Notes: a model not told the origin generated them from the sequence alone. Shown: positions 8,257 to 17,534, counted from the stretch's first letter. The stretch is 64,000 bases of DNA from Deltaproteobacteria bacterium (GCA_016180845.1 JACPAK010000001.1:22836-86835); one strand, 5' to 3'. Translations and numbers: made by a program.

Positions 8257-9099
8257 TTGAAGCGACGTGGGGGAAAATTGCAGGTCCGATTTTGGGGGAC
8301 GCGCGGTTCGATTCCGTCGCCCGGCAGGTCAACCCTTCTTTACGGCGGAAACACCTCATGTCTTGAAATTATTTACGGTGATCATTCACTCATCCTCGAC
8401 GGGGGAACCGGCATCCGTCTCCTGGGACAATCGCTTCCGAAACACTCGAAAAAACCGGTTAATATTCTCATCAGCCATACCCATATGGATCATATTGGTG
8501 GAATCCCGTTCTTTACCCCTGCCCTGAATAACGGCCAACCAATCAGGATCTATGGCCCCCCAGGATTAAAACGGTCCCTTAAAAATCTTTTCCCCTTCCC
8601 CAAACTCCAATCCAGAAAAAAAGTCCTCGAAATCAAACCACACTCTTTTCGAATCCCCCCCTTTCGAATTAGTTGCCGTTGGGTCAATCATCCGGGGGGC
8701 AATTTGGGATACAAGATCCAAACCCCCTCTGGACATTCTGTCGTTTATATCAGTGATCATGAACCATCCCTTTCCTGTCGTCATGGGAAATGGGCTCCTT
8801 TAGACGAGGAGATTGCCCGATGGATCGATCACACTGATCTCCTCATCATGGATGCCCAATATTTCGAAAACGAATACAAAAAACGTCTGGGATGGGGCCA
8901 CAGTCCTATTTCTTATACAATTCAACTTGCGATTCATGGGGGGGCAAAAAAACTTTGTCTCTTTCATCATGATCCGAATCATTCCGATGCTACCCTAAAA
9001 CAAAAATTGAAGCTGGCGCGAGCATTGATCACCCATTCCGGCACCAAATTACCTTGTTCTCTGGCACAAGAAGGGGCGGTGATCACCCTCTCATCATGA
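8257..9099 (+). CDS. Metallo-beta-lactamase-fold hydrolase, possibly a cyclic-nucleotide phosphodiesterase
   Basis: A 280-residue cytosolic metallohydrolase of the beta-lactamase fold. It shows the N-terminal strand VRFWGTRGSIPSP, an early DGGTG Asp motif, the metal-binding HxHxDH motif in SHTHMDHIGG, a later His in WVNHPGGN, an Asp in YISDHEP and a C-terminal His in LFHHDP. These are the ligands of a dinuclear site. The overall pattern resembles the family that includes class II cyclic-nucleotide phosphodiesterases and RNase Z relatives. The adenylate cyclase gene follows with an ATGA overlap. A cAMP phosphodiesterase role is therefore attractive but inferred. The start is TTG at 8257. Confidence 0.8.
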   Translation: MKRRGGKLQVRFWGTRGSIPSPGRSTLLYGGNTSCLEIIYGDHSLILDGGTGIRLLGQSLPKHSKKPVNILISHTHMDHIGGIPFFTPALNNGQPIRIYGPPGLKRSLKNLFPFPKLQSRKKVLEIKPHSFRIPPFRISCRWVNHPGGNLGYKIQTPSGHSVVYISDHEPSLSCRHGKWAPLDEEIARWIDHTDLLIMDAQYFENEYKKRLGWGHSPISYTIQLAIHGGAKKLCLFHHDPNHSDATLKQKLKLARALITHSGTKLPCSLAQEGAVITLSS

Positions 9100-11180
9100 A
9101 GAAAGCGATCCTTCTTCCTCTAGTCCTCACCGCTTTTGGTCTCCTCCTCTCTTTTCTGAGACCCCCTTTTTTTGAGACCCTTGAAGGGAAACTCTACGAC
9201 ATCCACTTCACACTCCGAGGCCCTGTCCCTATCTCAAATCAGGTCGTTATCACGATGATCGATGAAAAAAGCATCGGCCAGATTGGTCGTTGGCCTTGGC
9301 CACGGGCTATTTTTGCGGATTTGTTCGAAGAATTAGTGGCCCAAGGGGCGAAGGTCGTCGCCCCCGATATCTTTTTTTCCGATCCTTCAATCGGTGAACA
9401 AGGAGCCCAGCAAGACACCCTTCTGGCAACCACCCTGCGTCAGTCTCCTCAAATCTACACCGGCTACTACTTTCTCATGACACCTGAAGAGATAAAAGAG
9501 AGCGCGCTTGATCGAGAGACTTTGAATCAAAATTTTGAAGATGTCCAAAATGATGCCCTCGATGTCGCCTATAATCCAGATAAAAGTCTTGAGGCGCTCG
9601 GGATCCAAAACATGTATGCCCCATTCTCACACTTCTTGGGCGAGAAACGACAGGGTTTTTTCAATATTGTCCATGGTCTCGATGGGACCGTCCGTGCCCT
9701 TCCGCTTCTCATTGCTTATCGGGAAAAAGTCTTCCCCTCCTTCCCCCTTCAGATCGCGTTGGGAACAATCGCCAAAAACGACCCGTTGAATTTTCTGAAA
9801 CAGCTCCGGCTCGATTCCCAAGGCAAATTCCTTGTCAATTTTCGAGGTCGGGGAAGCTCCTTTACACGCATCAGCGCCGTGGATGTCCTGGAAGGGGATC
9901 AAACAACTGTCCTCAAAGATCGGATCGTCCTGGTTGGCGCGACGGCAGCCGGCCTGGAAGACCAGCACCCCACCCCGGTCGATCCTGCGATGGCGTCAGT
10001 AAATCTCGCTGCCAATGTCCTGGATAACATGATCAAGGGAGACCTCTTAAGACATGACCTCATCACAGAGATTTTCTCTGCCCTTCTGATCCTCTTGATT
10101 GGAACCAGTCTCGCGTTCTCGCTCTCAAGATTGAATGCGGCGTTTGGATTCCTATTTTTTCTTGGAGTGACCGTCTTTCAAGCCTTCCTGCTCCACTTCG
10201 TCTTTATTAAGTTTCAATGGGTCTTGCAGAATATCTATCCCATCTTTTCTGGATTCCTGGTTTACGGCGGCACAACCCTCTATCGATATTTCGGAGAGGA
10301 AAAAGAAAAAAGATTTATCAGTGAAACATTCCAACACTATCTTTCGCCTGATGTCATACGGGAGCTGACCGACAACCCTCAAAAGCTCCGATTGGGGGGA
10401 GAAAGAAAAGAACTCACCGTCTTCTTTAGTGACATCCGAAATTTTTCATCGATGGTAGAAACAACGCCCCCTGAAACCCTTGTCAGTTTCTTGAATGGCT
10501 ATCTGACACCGGTCACCAATATTATCCTCGAACACAAGGGGCTCCTTGATAAATACATTGGAGACGCCGTCATGGCGGTTTTTGGGGCCCCTCTCCCGGA
10601 ACCAGAACATCCACGTCTCGCCTGTGAGTCCGCTGTAGAAACCATCAGACTGGTCAAGGCCTTCCAGGAAAAATGGGAAAAGGAGTTCAATGTCCCGAGG
10701 CTTCGGATCGGCATCGGGATCAATACAGGGGTGATGACTGTCGGAAATATGGGGTCGGAGAGACGATTTGATTATACGGTCCTCGGTGATGCCGTTAATT
10801 TGGCCTCGCGGCTTGAGGGGCTCAACAAATACTACACGACAAATATCCTGATCAGTCAGTGGACCTATGAAAAAGTCAAAGAGCATTTCCTCTTTCGTGA
10901 GCTTGACGATGTCCAGGTGAAGGGAAAGCGTGCGACAGTTCGAATCTTTGAGCTCCTCGTCGATCCCCTCTCGGCAGAGGAAAAGATGCTCCCGATCTTT
11001 GCCGAGGCGCTCCATCTCTATCGGCGTGGGAGCTTCCGGGAGGCGAGGGGACTCTTCGAGAAATGTCTGCTCCTTGACCCGAAAGATGGCCCCTCACAAC
11101 TTTTTGTTGAACGTTGCCAGCAATATGAGAAGAATCCTCCGGAAGATTGGGAGGGAGTCACTGCGTTTAAGGTGAAATGA
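9096..11180 (+). CDS. CHASE2-domain class III adenylate cyclase
   Basis: A 694-residue membrane-bound cyclase. An N-terminal helix is followed by an extracytoplasmic CHASE2 sensor (about residues 25-310, with VVITMIDEKSIGQIGRWPWP and VAPDIFFSDP). Three closely spaced membrane helices (about 320-400) and a class III catalytic domain (about 430-610) come next. FFSDIRNFSS and DKYIGDAVMAVFGAP supply the two metal-binding Asp residues and the Lys that favours adenine. DYTVLGDAVNLASRLE carries the second base-specifying Asp and the Asn/Arg transition-state pair. All catalytic residues appear present. The C-terminus looks like a single TPR. The start at 9096 overlaps the preceding hydrolase stop. 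An ATG 42 bases upstream is rejected because it precedes the hydrophobic leader with unrelated sequence. Confidence 0.93.
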   Translation: MKKAILLPLVLTAFGLLLSFLRPPFFETLEGKLYDIHFTLRGPVPISNQVVITMIDEKSIGQIGRWPWPRAIFADLFEELVAQGAKVVAPDIFFSDPSIGEQGAQQDTLLATTLRQSPQIYTGYYFLMTPEEIKESALDRETLNQNFEDVQNDALDVAYNPDKSLEALGIQNMYAPFSHFLGEKRQGFFNIVHGLDGTVRALPLLIAYREKVFPSFPLQIALGTIAKNDPLNFLKQLRLDSQGKFLVNFRGRGSSFTRISAVDVLEGDQTTVLKDRIVLVGATAAGLEDQHPTPVDPAMASVNLAANVLDNMIKGDLLRHDLITEIFSALLILLIGTSLAFSLSRLNAAFGFLFFLGVTVFQAFLLHFVFIKFQWVLQNIYPIFSGFLVYGGTTLYRYFGEEKEKRFISETFQHYLSPDVIRELTDNPQKLRLGGERKELTVFFSDIRNFSSMVETTPPETLVSFLNGYLTPVTNIILEHKGLLDKYIGDAVMAVFGAPLPEPEHPRLACESAVETIRLVKAFQEKWEKEFNVPRLRIGIGINTGVMTVGNMGSERRFDYTVLGDAVNLASRLEGLNKYYTTNILISQWTYEKVKEHFLFRELDDVQVKGKRATVRIFELLVDPLSAEEKMLPIFAEALHLYRRGSFREARGLFEKCLLLDPKDGPSQLFVERCQQYEKNPPEDWEGVTAFKVK

Positions 11181-11387
11181 ATGGAACCAATTGAAGAAGT
11201 CACACATGAAATGTTAAAGAAGGCAGTCGGACATCCGATCGAAGTCGTCGCCTTCGGGATCTGTTATCGTGGGAAGCTGACCCAGTTTGATCCAAAGTTG
11301 GGGACAATCCGGATTGTCGATGAAAAGAAAAATTATGCCGTCCTGGAGATTGAAAGGATCGAGGGGTTTACAAAGCTGGATGAATAA
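11181..11387 (+). CDS. Small barrel-like protein, unknown
   Basis: A 68-residue protein starting directly after the cyclase stop codon, so co-translated with it. The sequence alternates strands and turns (GHPIEVVAFGICYRGKL, GTIRIVDE, YAVLEIERIEGF) after an N-terminal helix. That order is compatible with an LSm/Hfq-like or SH3-like barrel, but this is a by-eye impression. No signal peptide or cysteine motif is present. Its position suggests a link to the cyclase module. Confidence 0.65.
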   Translation: MEPIEEVTHEMLKKAVGHPIEVVAFGICYRGKLTQFDPKLGTIRIVDEKKNYAVLEIERIEGFTKLDE

Positions 11388-11733
11388 AACCATGCTCAAA
11401 GTATTGGGTCTGTTTTTCTGCTTGTCTTTACAACAAATCTGTCTGGCCCAAACCTCAGAGCCTCAAACCAGCGGCATTCAGATCGTCCTCGTGAAGATCA
11501 GCTCCTATACGGAGTCCCAGGAAATCCGCAACGAGATCCTGAAAATCTCGGGGGTCGATTCGATCACCACCCGATCGGAGGCGAAGGAGCTCATCACATT
11601 GAGGATCCTTTATTCAGGTCCCTCGGAGAACCTCATCGAGGCACTCCGAACAACCTTTCAAGGCCGTTATTCGATCACACCCAAAAAACTGGCGTCAGGA
11701 ATTGTAGAAATCAACTTAAGTCTTGGGGGATAA
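11380..11733 (+). CDS. Small exported protein, unknown
   Basis: A 117-residue protein with a signal peptide (LKVLGLFFCLSLQQICLA, cleavage before QTSEP). Two starts are possible: ATG 11380, which overlaps the previous gene by eight bases, or ATG 11392. The mature part is a compact alternation of strands and helices (IQIVLVKISSY, IRNEILKISGVDSITTR, LRILYSG, SENLIEALRTTF) resembling a ferredoxin-like fold. I do not recognise the family. It belongs to the run of rightward genes that starts with the hydrolase at 8257. Confidence 0.65.
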   Translation: MNKTMLKVLGLFFCLSLQQICLAQTSEPQTSGIQIVLVKISSYTESQEIRNEILKISGVDSITTRSEAKELITLRILYSGPSENLIEALRTTFQGRYSITPKKLASGIVEINLSLGG

Positions 11734-11739
11734 ACTTGC

Positions 11740-13194
11740 ATGATGACTCATCACAAATGTTTCAAGCTCGGTGTTGTTCTCCTGACAGCCTGTCTGCTCT
11801 CTTGTGATAGCGGATCTGGCACCTCAACAACATCGGAAGTCGTATCGGATCCCTCTGAATTTGACGATGTCGATTTTGTCCCGGCGGATATCTCCCTCAT
11901 GAACCTTATAGGGACATCGACAACGACAAGCACACTTGAATTTGAACCTGCTGAGATCGGAAGTTCATCCCTTATGGGCTGCCAGGCCCATCAGCTTCTC
12001 AAGGAGGTCGAAAGAATTGGCCAGCAAGCTACTTTATTTCAATGCTATATCAGTAATGCCACCGCCTTGCTGCCGCTCGCAGGAATTTTTCTGTCGCTCG
12101 ATGAATATACTTACGTAACACTCGAACTCAAAGGCGAGGCGTTAAATACCAAGGGATATATTGGCGATGACGGCAAAATGAAATTCCGAATAAAAAAGGG
12201 GGTCGCAACTTCGAAGGTTGGAACACTCGCAGTAGAACTATGTCAGAACGATACACAAACAGACGCTTTTTTTCTCCAGATTGATCTCAGCACCGGAGCC
12301 GTTTCACTCAACCTGACCCACCGCTACAGGCATAATCTGGACGACCCGGCTCTGGATGATTGGACACAAGTCACCGGGACAGTCCTCATTGATCCGGCTC
12401 AAAAAGGAACCAATGTCTTCGCAAAAGTGGAATCATTGGCGAATATTATTTATGCCCTTTATCAAATCAAATTTGATGGAACTTTTGGCGCCGGTCATAT
12501 GCAATTTCAGTACGACAACGATGGCGGCCCTGATGAGAAGGCCAACAATTTTGCTTCAGGATGTTTTGATGGTAATTTCTCGGGAACGGATCAGTTTTTA
12601 ACATGCATGCTCTCCCTTTTTAACTCTGAAGAGGGATCAGGGAAATTTGCTGCAACCGGAAACTTCCCTGGCATTACGTTTCAAAATTTGCCTAAATTCC
12701 CCGGTTTGATTGCCGCTGGTGAAGGCACAATTTATTGCCCCATCAGTGGTTGCAATCCGGTAACACAAGCTCAACAGGACACATGCAAAACCCCGACCCC
12801 CGCGGTATCTTGTTTTTGTCTGGAGACAAAACCTGTCGCTGAGGGCTGCTCTTTTACGGCCGATCGTACTGAGCATTTTACGATCTCCTCCTCTGAAGGA
12901 ACACCAACATTTACCGTAGCAAACAGTTCTATCTTTTCGTCTCTCGTCGAAAATTTCAGTATGCCCACAGCTGTTGAAACCCTCAGCAAAAATTTTGGTG
13001 ATTATGCGTGGGATTGCAAAACCCCTTCAAAAGCAGCGTCTGCTTCCATTCAAACAAGCAGCTTCGATTTCAATGGAACAACGTGTGACAAGGTCTATGC
13101 GAAAGCGAATTTTGAGGAATCAGAACAGACCTCTTGCTTTCAAGACGAGGGGGCAGATCTCGTCTCAGATATTGCCAAACAACTTGGATTATAA
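11740..13194 (+). CDS. Putative lipoprotein, unknown
   Basis: A 484-residue protein with a lipoprotein signal. LTAC (Cys18) is a textbook lipobox, and a second possibility, LLSC, follows at Cys22. A Ser/Thr/Asp-rich linker comes next, then a cysteine-containing globular part with paired cysteines (GCQAH, FQCYIS, LCQND, TCMLS) and a Cys-rich patch near residues 335-370 (CPISGC, TCKT, SCFCLET, GCSF). These suggest disulfides and an extracytoplasmic location. No family is recognised. It lies 6 bases after the exported protein and ends 2 bases before the convergent tRNA-Arg. Confidence 0.7.
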   Translation: MMTHHKCFKLGVVLLTACLLSCDSGSGTSTTSEVVSDPSEFDDVDFVPADISLMNLIGTSTTTSTLEFEPAEIGSSSLMGCQAHQLLKEVERIGQQATLFQCYISNATALLPLAGIFLSLDEYTYVTLELKGEALNTKGYIGDDGKMKFRIKKGVATSKVGTLAVELCQNDTQTDAFFLQIDLSTGAVSLNLTHRYRHNLDDPALDDWTQVTGTVLIDPAQKGTNVFAKVESLANIIYALYQIKFDGTFGAGHMQFQYDNDGGPDEKANNFASGCFDGNFSGTDQFLTCMLSLFNSEEGSGKFAATGNFPGITFQNLPKFPGLIAAGEGTIYCPISGCNPVTQAQQDTCKTPTPAVSCFCLETKPVAEGCSFTADRTEHFTISSSEGTPTFTVANSSIFSSLVENFSMPTAVETLSKNFGDYAWDCKTPSKAASASIQTSSFDFNGTTCDKVYAKANFEESEQTSCFQDEGADLVSDIAKQLGL

Positions 13195-13196
13195 TG

Positions 13197-13270
13197 TGCG
13201 CCTGGCAGGATTCGAACCTGCGACCCCTTGCTTCGTAGGCAAGTGCTCTAATCCACTGAGCTACAGGCGC
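13197..13270 (-). tRNA. tRNA-Arg(ACG)
   Basis: On the minus strand the sequence folds as a complete 74-base cloverleaf. The acceptor stem GCGCCTG pairs with CAGGCGC, the D arm contains GCTCAGTGGATTAGAGC, the anticodon stem CTTGC/GCAAG encloses loop CTACGAA, and the T arm contains GGTTCGAATCC. The anticodon is ACG, whose first base would be deaminated to inosine to read CGU, CGC and CGA. The CCA end is not encoded. Confidence 0.97.
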
Positions 13271-13308
13271 AAAACGTTTCCTGTATATCGTATATTGGGG
13301 GATCGAAT

Positions 13309-13830
13309 TCAAATACCTTTTTTTGAATCCGAAAAGACAGAAAGAAGACCGGTAAACAAAAGGAAGGCGATCGTTAACTTACCTGTTGTTTGTGAGCTAA
13401 AAACTCTTATGGCCCTCTGAAAGGCATCGTTCACTCCAGAGTAAAAGAGACCAATGACAAATGCCGATCGATGCTGAGGCCACCCAGACTGGTTCATCGC
13501 TCCATAAGCTCGCCGCATTTCATACGAAATAATTCCAAGGTCATCGTACCACCGCCGTAACTCCTCTGCCGAAAGAGTTGCACTGGGAAGCGGGTATCTT
13601 TTCTGATGAGCAGCGGCACGATTTGCTGCAGATACGAGACGACGGTAATGATACCTCGCTTTTATTTCAAATCGTGAATCCCCTAATCGATCAGCCCAAG
13701 GTTGGACCTTCGCCTTGAGTTCTCCAGGAAGTCTTTCCATCCCATCGGCAGGGGTAATCAGGCGCAGCCCGGAAAGTGCCCGAGCATACCGACCGATCCC
13801 AATCACGGCATCCTGCTGTCCCCCATCCAT
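13309..13830 (-). CDS. Hypothetical protein with C-terminal membrane segment
   Basis: A 173-residue unrecognised protein. Most of it is basic and helical (AADRLGDSRFEIKARYHYRRL, AEELRRWYDDLGIISYEMRR). One hydrophobic segment near the C-terminus (LTIAFLLFTGLLSVF) would anchor it with the bulk in the cytoplasm. It is transcribed separately, downstream of the atpE terminator. It resembles in style the other orphan basic proteins of this window. Confidence 0.5.
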   Translation of the reverse strand: MDGGQQDAVIGIGRYARALSGLRLITPADGMERLPGELKAKVQPWADRLGDSRFEIKARYHYRRLVSAANRAAAHQKRYPLPSATLSAEELRRWYDDLGIISYEMRRAYGAMNQSGWPQHRSAFVIGLFYSGVNDAFQRAIRVFSSQTTGKLTIAFLLFTGLLSVFSDSKKGI

Positions 13831-13878
13831 TCTAACAGGAGCGTCGTCTTTGACAAAATAACGTTGCGAGGAAAATAC

Positions 13879-13917
13879 AAAAAAAAGCCCCCACGCCAGA
13901 AAGGCGAGGGGGCTTTT
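13879..13917 (-). terminator. Rho-independent terminator after atpE
   Basis: The hairpin has the inner stem CGCC/GGCG and the outer stem GCCCCC/GGGGGC with one A-A mismatch and an AGAAA loop (13887-13913). Read leftwards it is followed by eight T residues, the classic intrinsic terminator for the atp operon. On the other strand only four T residues follow, so termination is mainly leftward. Confidence 0.92.
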
Positions 13918-13934
13918 CGCTCTATACCATGACC

Positions 13935-14288
13935 TTAGATCTTCCCCTGTAGCAAAAACGCAATAACCAGTGCGTAAATGACGAGGGATTCGATGAGCGC
14001 CAATGCGATGATCATCGGGGTTTGGACCTTTGCGGCAGCACCTGGGTTTCGTGCGATTCCTTCAAGTGCAGCGGCAGCAGCTCGGCTCTGGCCTAAGGCA
14101 CCGCCGAAAGCAGCGATACCAATTGCAAAACCTGAGGCGAGCGCCAACATCGGCTTGACCCACAGGCTGTCACCCGCCGCAGCAGAGGCCACCTCAGCTC
14201 CATGCTCTTGGGCAAACGTGACCGCAGAGACGAGAAGAAAAGAACAGAGTCCGCTTAAGAAAGTAATAATCCGCTTCATGATATTCAC
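13935..14288 (-). CDS. atpE: ATP synthase F0 subunit c
   Basis: Subunit c forms the rotor ring of the F0 motor. The 117-residue protein has a signal-peptide-like N-terminus (to about Ala26), then the two-helix hairpin with loop EGIARNPG and the ion-binding Glu100 in [11 protein letters not shown]. Gln67, Glu100, Ser101 and Tyr105 align with Gln32, Glu65, Ser66 and Tyr70 of the Na+-binding c subunit of Ilyobacter, but Thr67 is replaced by Leu. A strong GGAAGGAGG ribosome binding site lies upstream, as expected for the most abundant subunit. It is last in the operon, before a terminator. Confidence 0.96.
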   Translation of the reverse strand: MNIMKRIITFLSGLCSFLLVSAVTFAQEHGAEVASAAAGDSLWVKPMLALASGFAIGIAAFGGALGQSRAAAAALEGIARNPGAAAKVQTPMIIALALIESLVIYALVIAFLLQGKI

Positions 14289-14371
14289 CTCCTTCCTTCT
14301 GAAAGTCCCTGCAGTCTCTCTTGCGTGTCTAAACAGTCCAAAAAATCGGACAAATCGTAGCTTTTATCTAG

Positions 14372-15073
14372 TTAATGTCCCTCTTCATGTGCCGTCGCGA
14401 GCGCGATATAGATCATCGACAGCAAAGAAAAGACAAAAGCCTGGATAAAGGCGACAAACAGACCCAGGGCCATAAAAACAACCGGTACCAGGACCGGTAC
14501 CAAATCTGAAAAAATTCCCAAAACCAGATGATCGCCCGTAATGTTCCCAAAAAGACGCAGTGAGAGCGAAACAGGGCGCACCAGATGACCGATCATTTCA
14601 ATCACAAACATGAGCGGTGCGAGCCAGACAATCGGTCCCATGAAATGTTTGAGGTAGTTTTTAAGACCATGGGCGCGAATCCCCATCGCATTGTAATAGA
14701 CAAAGACGGTAATCGCACAGGCGAAATTGGTATTAATGTTATCTGTCGGGGGTACAAAACCGGGGATGACCGAAAGGAGATTGCAAAGAAAGATATAGAT
14801 GAAAAGCGCCCCAATGAGTGGGAAATATTTCGGGGCCTCATGACCCATGACCCCTTCCATGAGTCCGAGAATATTTTCGACAGCCGCTTCAAAAATATTG
14901 GTGAGACTCATCTTCCCCTCTGGAATCAAACGAGACTCAGGATTCTTCAATTTTCGGTGGGCAAGAAATGAGGCGATCACAATCAAAAGGACAATAAAGG
15001 CAGACGAAAAGATATGGACGTTGTGATGATCAATCTTGTCCGTAATCAGGCTGAACCACGTAAAGTCATGCAT
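14372..15073 (-). CDS. atpB: ATP synthase F0 subunit a
   Basis: Subunit a is the stator half-channel subunit. The 233-residue, five- or six-helix protein contains the conserved SLSLRLFGNITGDHLVLG helix with the essential Arg and the C-terminal FVFSLLSMIYIALATAHEEGH. The start overlaps the upstream atpI-like gene by 28 bases. No b, delta, alpha, gamma, beta or epsilon gene is in the window, so F1 must be encoded elsewhere. Confidence 0.96.
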   Translation of the reverse strand: MHDFTWFSLITDKIDHHNVHIFSSAFIVLLIVIASFLAHRKLKNPESRLIPEGKMSLTNIFEAAVENILGLMEGVMGHEAPKYFPLIGALFIYIFLCNLLSVIPGFVPPTDNINTNFACAITVFVYYNAMGIRAHGLKNYLKHFMGPIVWLAPLMFVIEMIGHLVRPVSLSLRLFGNITGDHLVLGIFSDLVPVLVPVVFMALGLFVAFIQAFVFSLLSMIYIALATAHEEGH

Positions 15074-15306
15074 AAGTAAACCACCAAAGGGACCGAAAAA
15101 CCTCCCAAAAACGCGAGGGGGGTAACATGCCCCTTCCAGAGAATCAAGGAGATAATCCCGAAGAGAAAGAGGAACTTAGCCACGACCAACAGACCGAGCC
15201 TCCCCTTCCCCTTCTCCTGTCCGATTCTTCGAACAATTTTCGCGAGGAAGTATAGATTAATCCCCGCAATAATCCCTCCCAAGAGAAAACTCGTTATGAT
15301 TTTCAC
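15046..15306 (-). CDS. AtpI-like ATP synthase assembly membrane protein
   Basis: An 86-residue protein with three or four hydrophobic segments, located between atpZ and atpB, where subunit I of many deltaproteobacterial atp operons lies. Such proteins help assemble the c ring or the F0 complex. The GTG at 15306 is chosen because it sits one base after the atpZ stop. An upstream ATG at 15336 would add ten basic residues inside atpZ. Sequence identity to a named family is weak, so the call rests on size, topology and position. Confidence 0.75.
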   Translation of the reverse strand: MKIITSFLLGGIIAGINLYFLAKIVRRIGQEKGKGRLGLLVVAKFLFLFGIISLILWKGHVTPLAFLGGFSVPLVVYLCMTLRGSA

Positions 15307-15307
15307 G

Positions 15308-15535
15308 TTACTTCCTCTTCTCCTTCCAAGTCGCAATCCGGATCAGATTATAAAAACCGCCGATCGACCCAAGGATCAGCCCGATCAGGGTCAACCACGG
15401 CATCGTCCCCCACTTCCGATCGAGCCATTGTCCGAGCAAGAGTCCACCGATCACCATGCTGGCGAGCTGAAACCCGATCGCACCGTAGATTCCCCAGGCG
15501 ACGATGAAGCTGTCTTTTGGAGGTTCTTTTTTCAT
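15308..15535 (-). CDS. atpZ: AtpZ/AtpI-family protein
   Basis: A 75-residue protein with two membrane helices joined by a short loop containing [20 protein letters not shown] and a Gly-rich second helix. This is the AtpZ/AtpI pattern, proposed to aid ion supply and F0 assembly. It starts inside the hemL stop (ATGA overlap), so it is translationally coupled to hemL, and ends one base before the next small membrane gene. Confidence 0.85.
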   Translation of the reverse strand: MKKEPPKDSFIVAWGIYGAIGFQLASMVIGGLLLGQWLDRKWGTMPWLTLIGLILGSIGGFYNLIRIATWKEKRK

Positions 15536-16809
15536 TCAAATGCCTTTTCTGCTGCCTTCACCGTCTTCTCAATATCTTTTTCACTATGCCCCATCGACAC
15601 AAACGCCGCCTCAAACTGCGAGGGGGGGAGATAAACCCCGTTCTCCAACATCCCATGAAAGAATTTGGCAAACCGCTTTGTATCACAACTCCTCGCTGAT
15701 TCCGCATCGAGAATCTCTTTCTCTGTAAAAAAAAGGGTAAACATCGAACCGGCCCTTTCAACCTTCACCGAAATGTTTTTCGCCTTTGCCACCTCTTCCA
15801 AACCTTGGGTCAGTTTCTGAGTCAAGGTGTTGAGAAAAGCGTAAGGCTTTTTCTTCTTCAAGACCTTGAGGGTCGCAAGCCCCGCTGTCATCGCAACAGG
15901 ATTTCCCGACAATGTCCCCGCCTGATAGACAGGCCCTTCAGGGGCGACCAACCCCATGATCTCTCGTCGTCCGCCATACGCCCCGACTGGAAAACCTCCA
16001 CCAATAATCTTCCCCAACGTGGTGAGATCCGGAGAAACCCGATAGAGCTCCTGCACCCCCCCATACGCAACACGGAATCCCGTCATGACCTCATCGAAGA
16101 TAAGAAGCGCCCCTTCTCGCTGACACAGTTTTTTGAGGCTGGTGAGAAAATCCCTCCTCGGCAGAATCACACCCATATTTCCGACGATCGGTTCGACAAT
16201 CACCGCGGCAATCTCTCCTGGGAATTTTTGAAAATGCCTTTCGACAGAGGCAACGTCGTTAAAGTTGGCCACGAGCGTCAAGGAGGCGAACTCCTCGGGG
16301 ACGCCGGCACTGTTCGGCACACCCAGTGTCGCTGCGCCGGAACCGGCCTGTACGAGCAGAAAGTCGGCATGTCCGTGATAACAACCATCGAACTTGACGA
16401 TCCTCTTTCGCTTCGTAAAACCACGAGCAACACGCACCGCCCCCATGACCGCCTCGGTCCCTGAATTGACAAAGCGAACTTTTTCTATGGAAGGAAAGGC
16501 CTCGCAAACCTCCTGGGCCAGTTCGACCTCTGTCTCCGTCGGGGCCCCGTAACTTGTCCCCTTTTTTAATTGTTTCTTAACGGCATCAACAACATCCGGG
16601 TAAGAGTGCCCCAGGATCATCGGCCCCCAACTGCCAACATAGTCGATGTACTCGTTCCGATCGACATCCCAGATCTTCGCTCCTTTTGCTCGTTGAATAA
16701 AAAGGGGAGTCCCTCCGACAGACTTGAAGGCGCGAACGGGGGAGTTCACACCTCCGGGCATGAGCTTAAGGGCTGATTGGAAGAGACCCTCTGACTTGGA
16801 AGAGTTCAT
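15532..16809 (-). CDS. hemL: Glutamate-1-semialdehyde 2,1-aminomutase
   Basis: HemL converts glutamate-1-semialdehyde to 5-aminolevulinate in the C5 route of haem synthesis, using pyridoxal phosphate in the cytosol. The 425-residue protein shows [18 protein letters not shown], the cofactor-contact motifs [15 protein letters not shown] and [21 protein letters not shown], and the catalytic Lys in [16 protein letters not shown]. The ATG at 16809 matches the family start and overlaps the stop of the upstream basic protein. Coupling of hemL to ATP synthase genes is unusual at the level of pathway. Confidence 0.97.
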   Translation of the reverse strand: MNSSKSEGLFQSALKLMPGGVNSPVRAFKSVGGTPLFIQRAKGAKIWDVDRNEYIDYVGSWGPMILGHSYPDVVDAVKKQLKKGTSYGAPTETEVELAQEVCEAFPSIEKVRFVNSGTEAVMGAVRVARGFTKRKRIVKFDGCYHGHADFLLVQAGSGAATLGVPNSAGVPEEFASLTLVANFNDVASVERHFQKFPGEIAAVIVEPIVGNMGVILPRRDFLTSLKKLCQREGALLIFDEVMTGFRVAYGGVQELYRVSPDLTTLGKIIGGGFPVGAYGGRREIMGLVAPEGPVYQAGTLSGNPVAMTAGLATLKVLKKKKPYAFLNTLTQKLTQGLEEVAKAKNISVKVERAGSMFTLFFTEKEILDAESARSCDTKRFAKFFHGMLENGVYLPPSQFEAAFVSMGHSEKDIEKTVKAAEKAFE

Positions 16810-17480
16810 CTTCTGCGAACCCACGACTCGCAGGCATAAAGCAGGCGACAAGACTTTGCAAAGACACGTTGAGACTTATCCAGGAGAACCATATCATCAA
16901 CCATTGCCCGATCACGAGGTCCTCTCACAATTCTCGCCTGAAGTTTCCCGATCCTTTCGGTCAGCAAATCAAAAAATGCCTGCTCCCTTCCCCTCAAGGG
17001 CCGTTCGGATCGTCTCATGCGACGACGTAATTCACTCATGACCGCTTCAGCCACATCGGGATTCCCCGTATATCGGCCAACGGTCACCTGAACTTTTTCC
17101 ATTTTACGGTGGGCAAACACAGAAGCAAGAACGGCCAAATCCCAGTTGGACGGTTTCAATCGATCCAGTTTTTGAGTGGTTAAATTGTATTCCGCCCCCC
17201 TGCGAGGTGGATGGAACCGTGGCCGTGGACTCGGACCGATCCTTGCTTCACCACGCCCTCGAACATTCGGCGCATACCCCCTCGCCGCTGCGGCCCGATG
17301 GGAGAAGGTTCCTGTTCCTACAGTCGGTTGGAGGCCAGCCCAAGGGGACCTGGAATGAACAAGTCCTGCGAAACGATCAACACCCGGTGTGGGTCGCCCT
17401 CCAAAAACGGCACGCGTGACGTGACGAGCAACACGCCCTCCCAGTGCGACAGCAGCTCTACTTATAGAATGGATGGCCAT
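16806..17480 (-). CDS. Hypothetical Arg-rich protein
   Basis: A 224-residue protein that I do not recognise. The first 100 residues are very rich in Arg, Pro and Gly and look disordered ([20 protein letters not shown]). The rest is helical and basic ([19 protein letters not shown]). The stop overlaps the hemL start, so it is the first gene of the hemL-atp operon unless a hemL promoter lies inside it. The N-terminus resembles in layout that of the protein at 53146-53862. High-GC, Arg-rich composition also makes a spurious reading frame possible, although no competing gene covers this region. Confidence 0.5.
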   Translation of the reverse strand: MAIHSISRAAVALGGRVARHVTRAVFGGRPTPGVDRFAGLVHSRSPWAGLQPTVGTGTFSHRAAAARGYAPNVRGRGEARIGPSPRPRFHPPRRGAEYNLTTQKLDRLKPSNWDLAVLASVFAHRKMEKVQVTVGRYTGNPDVAEAVMSELRRRMRRSERPLRGREQAFFDLLTERIGKLQARIVRGPRDRAMVDDMVLLDKSQRVFAKSCRLLYACESWVRRR

Positions 17481-17534
17481 AATGAGATCTTCCTATTGCA
17501 GATACAACTACGAAATTAAAAAAACAACAAAGAG

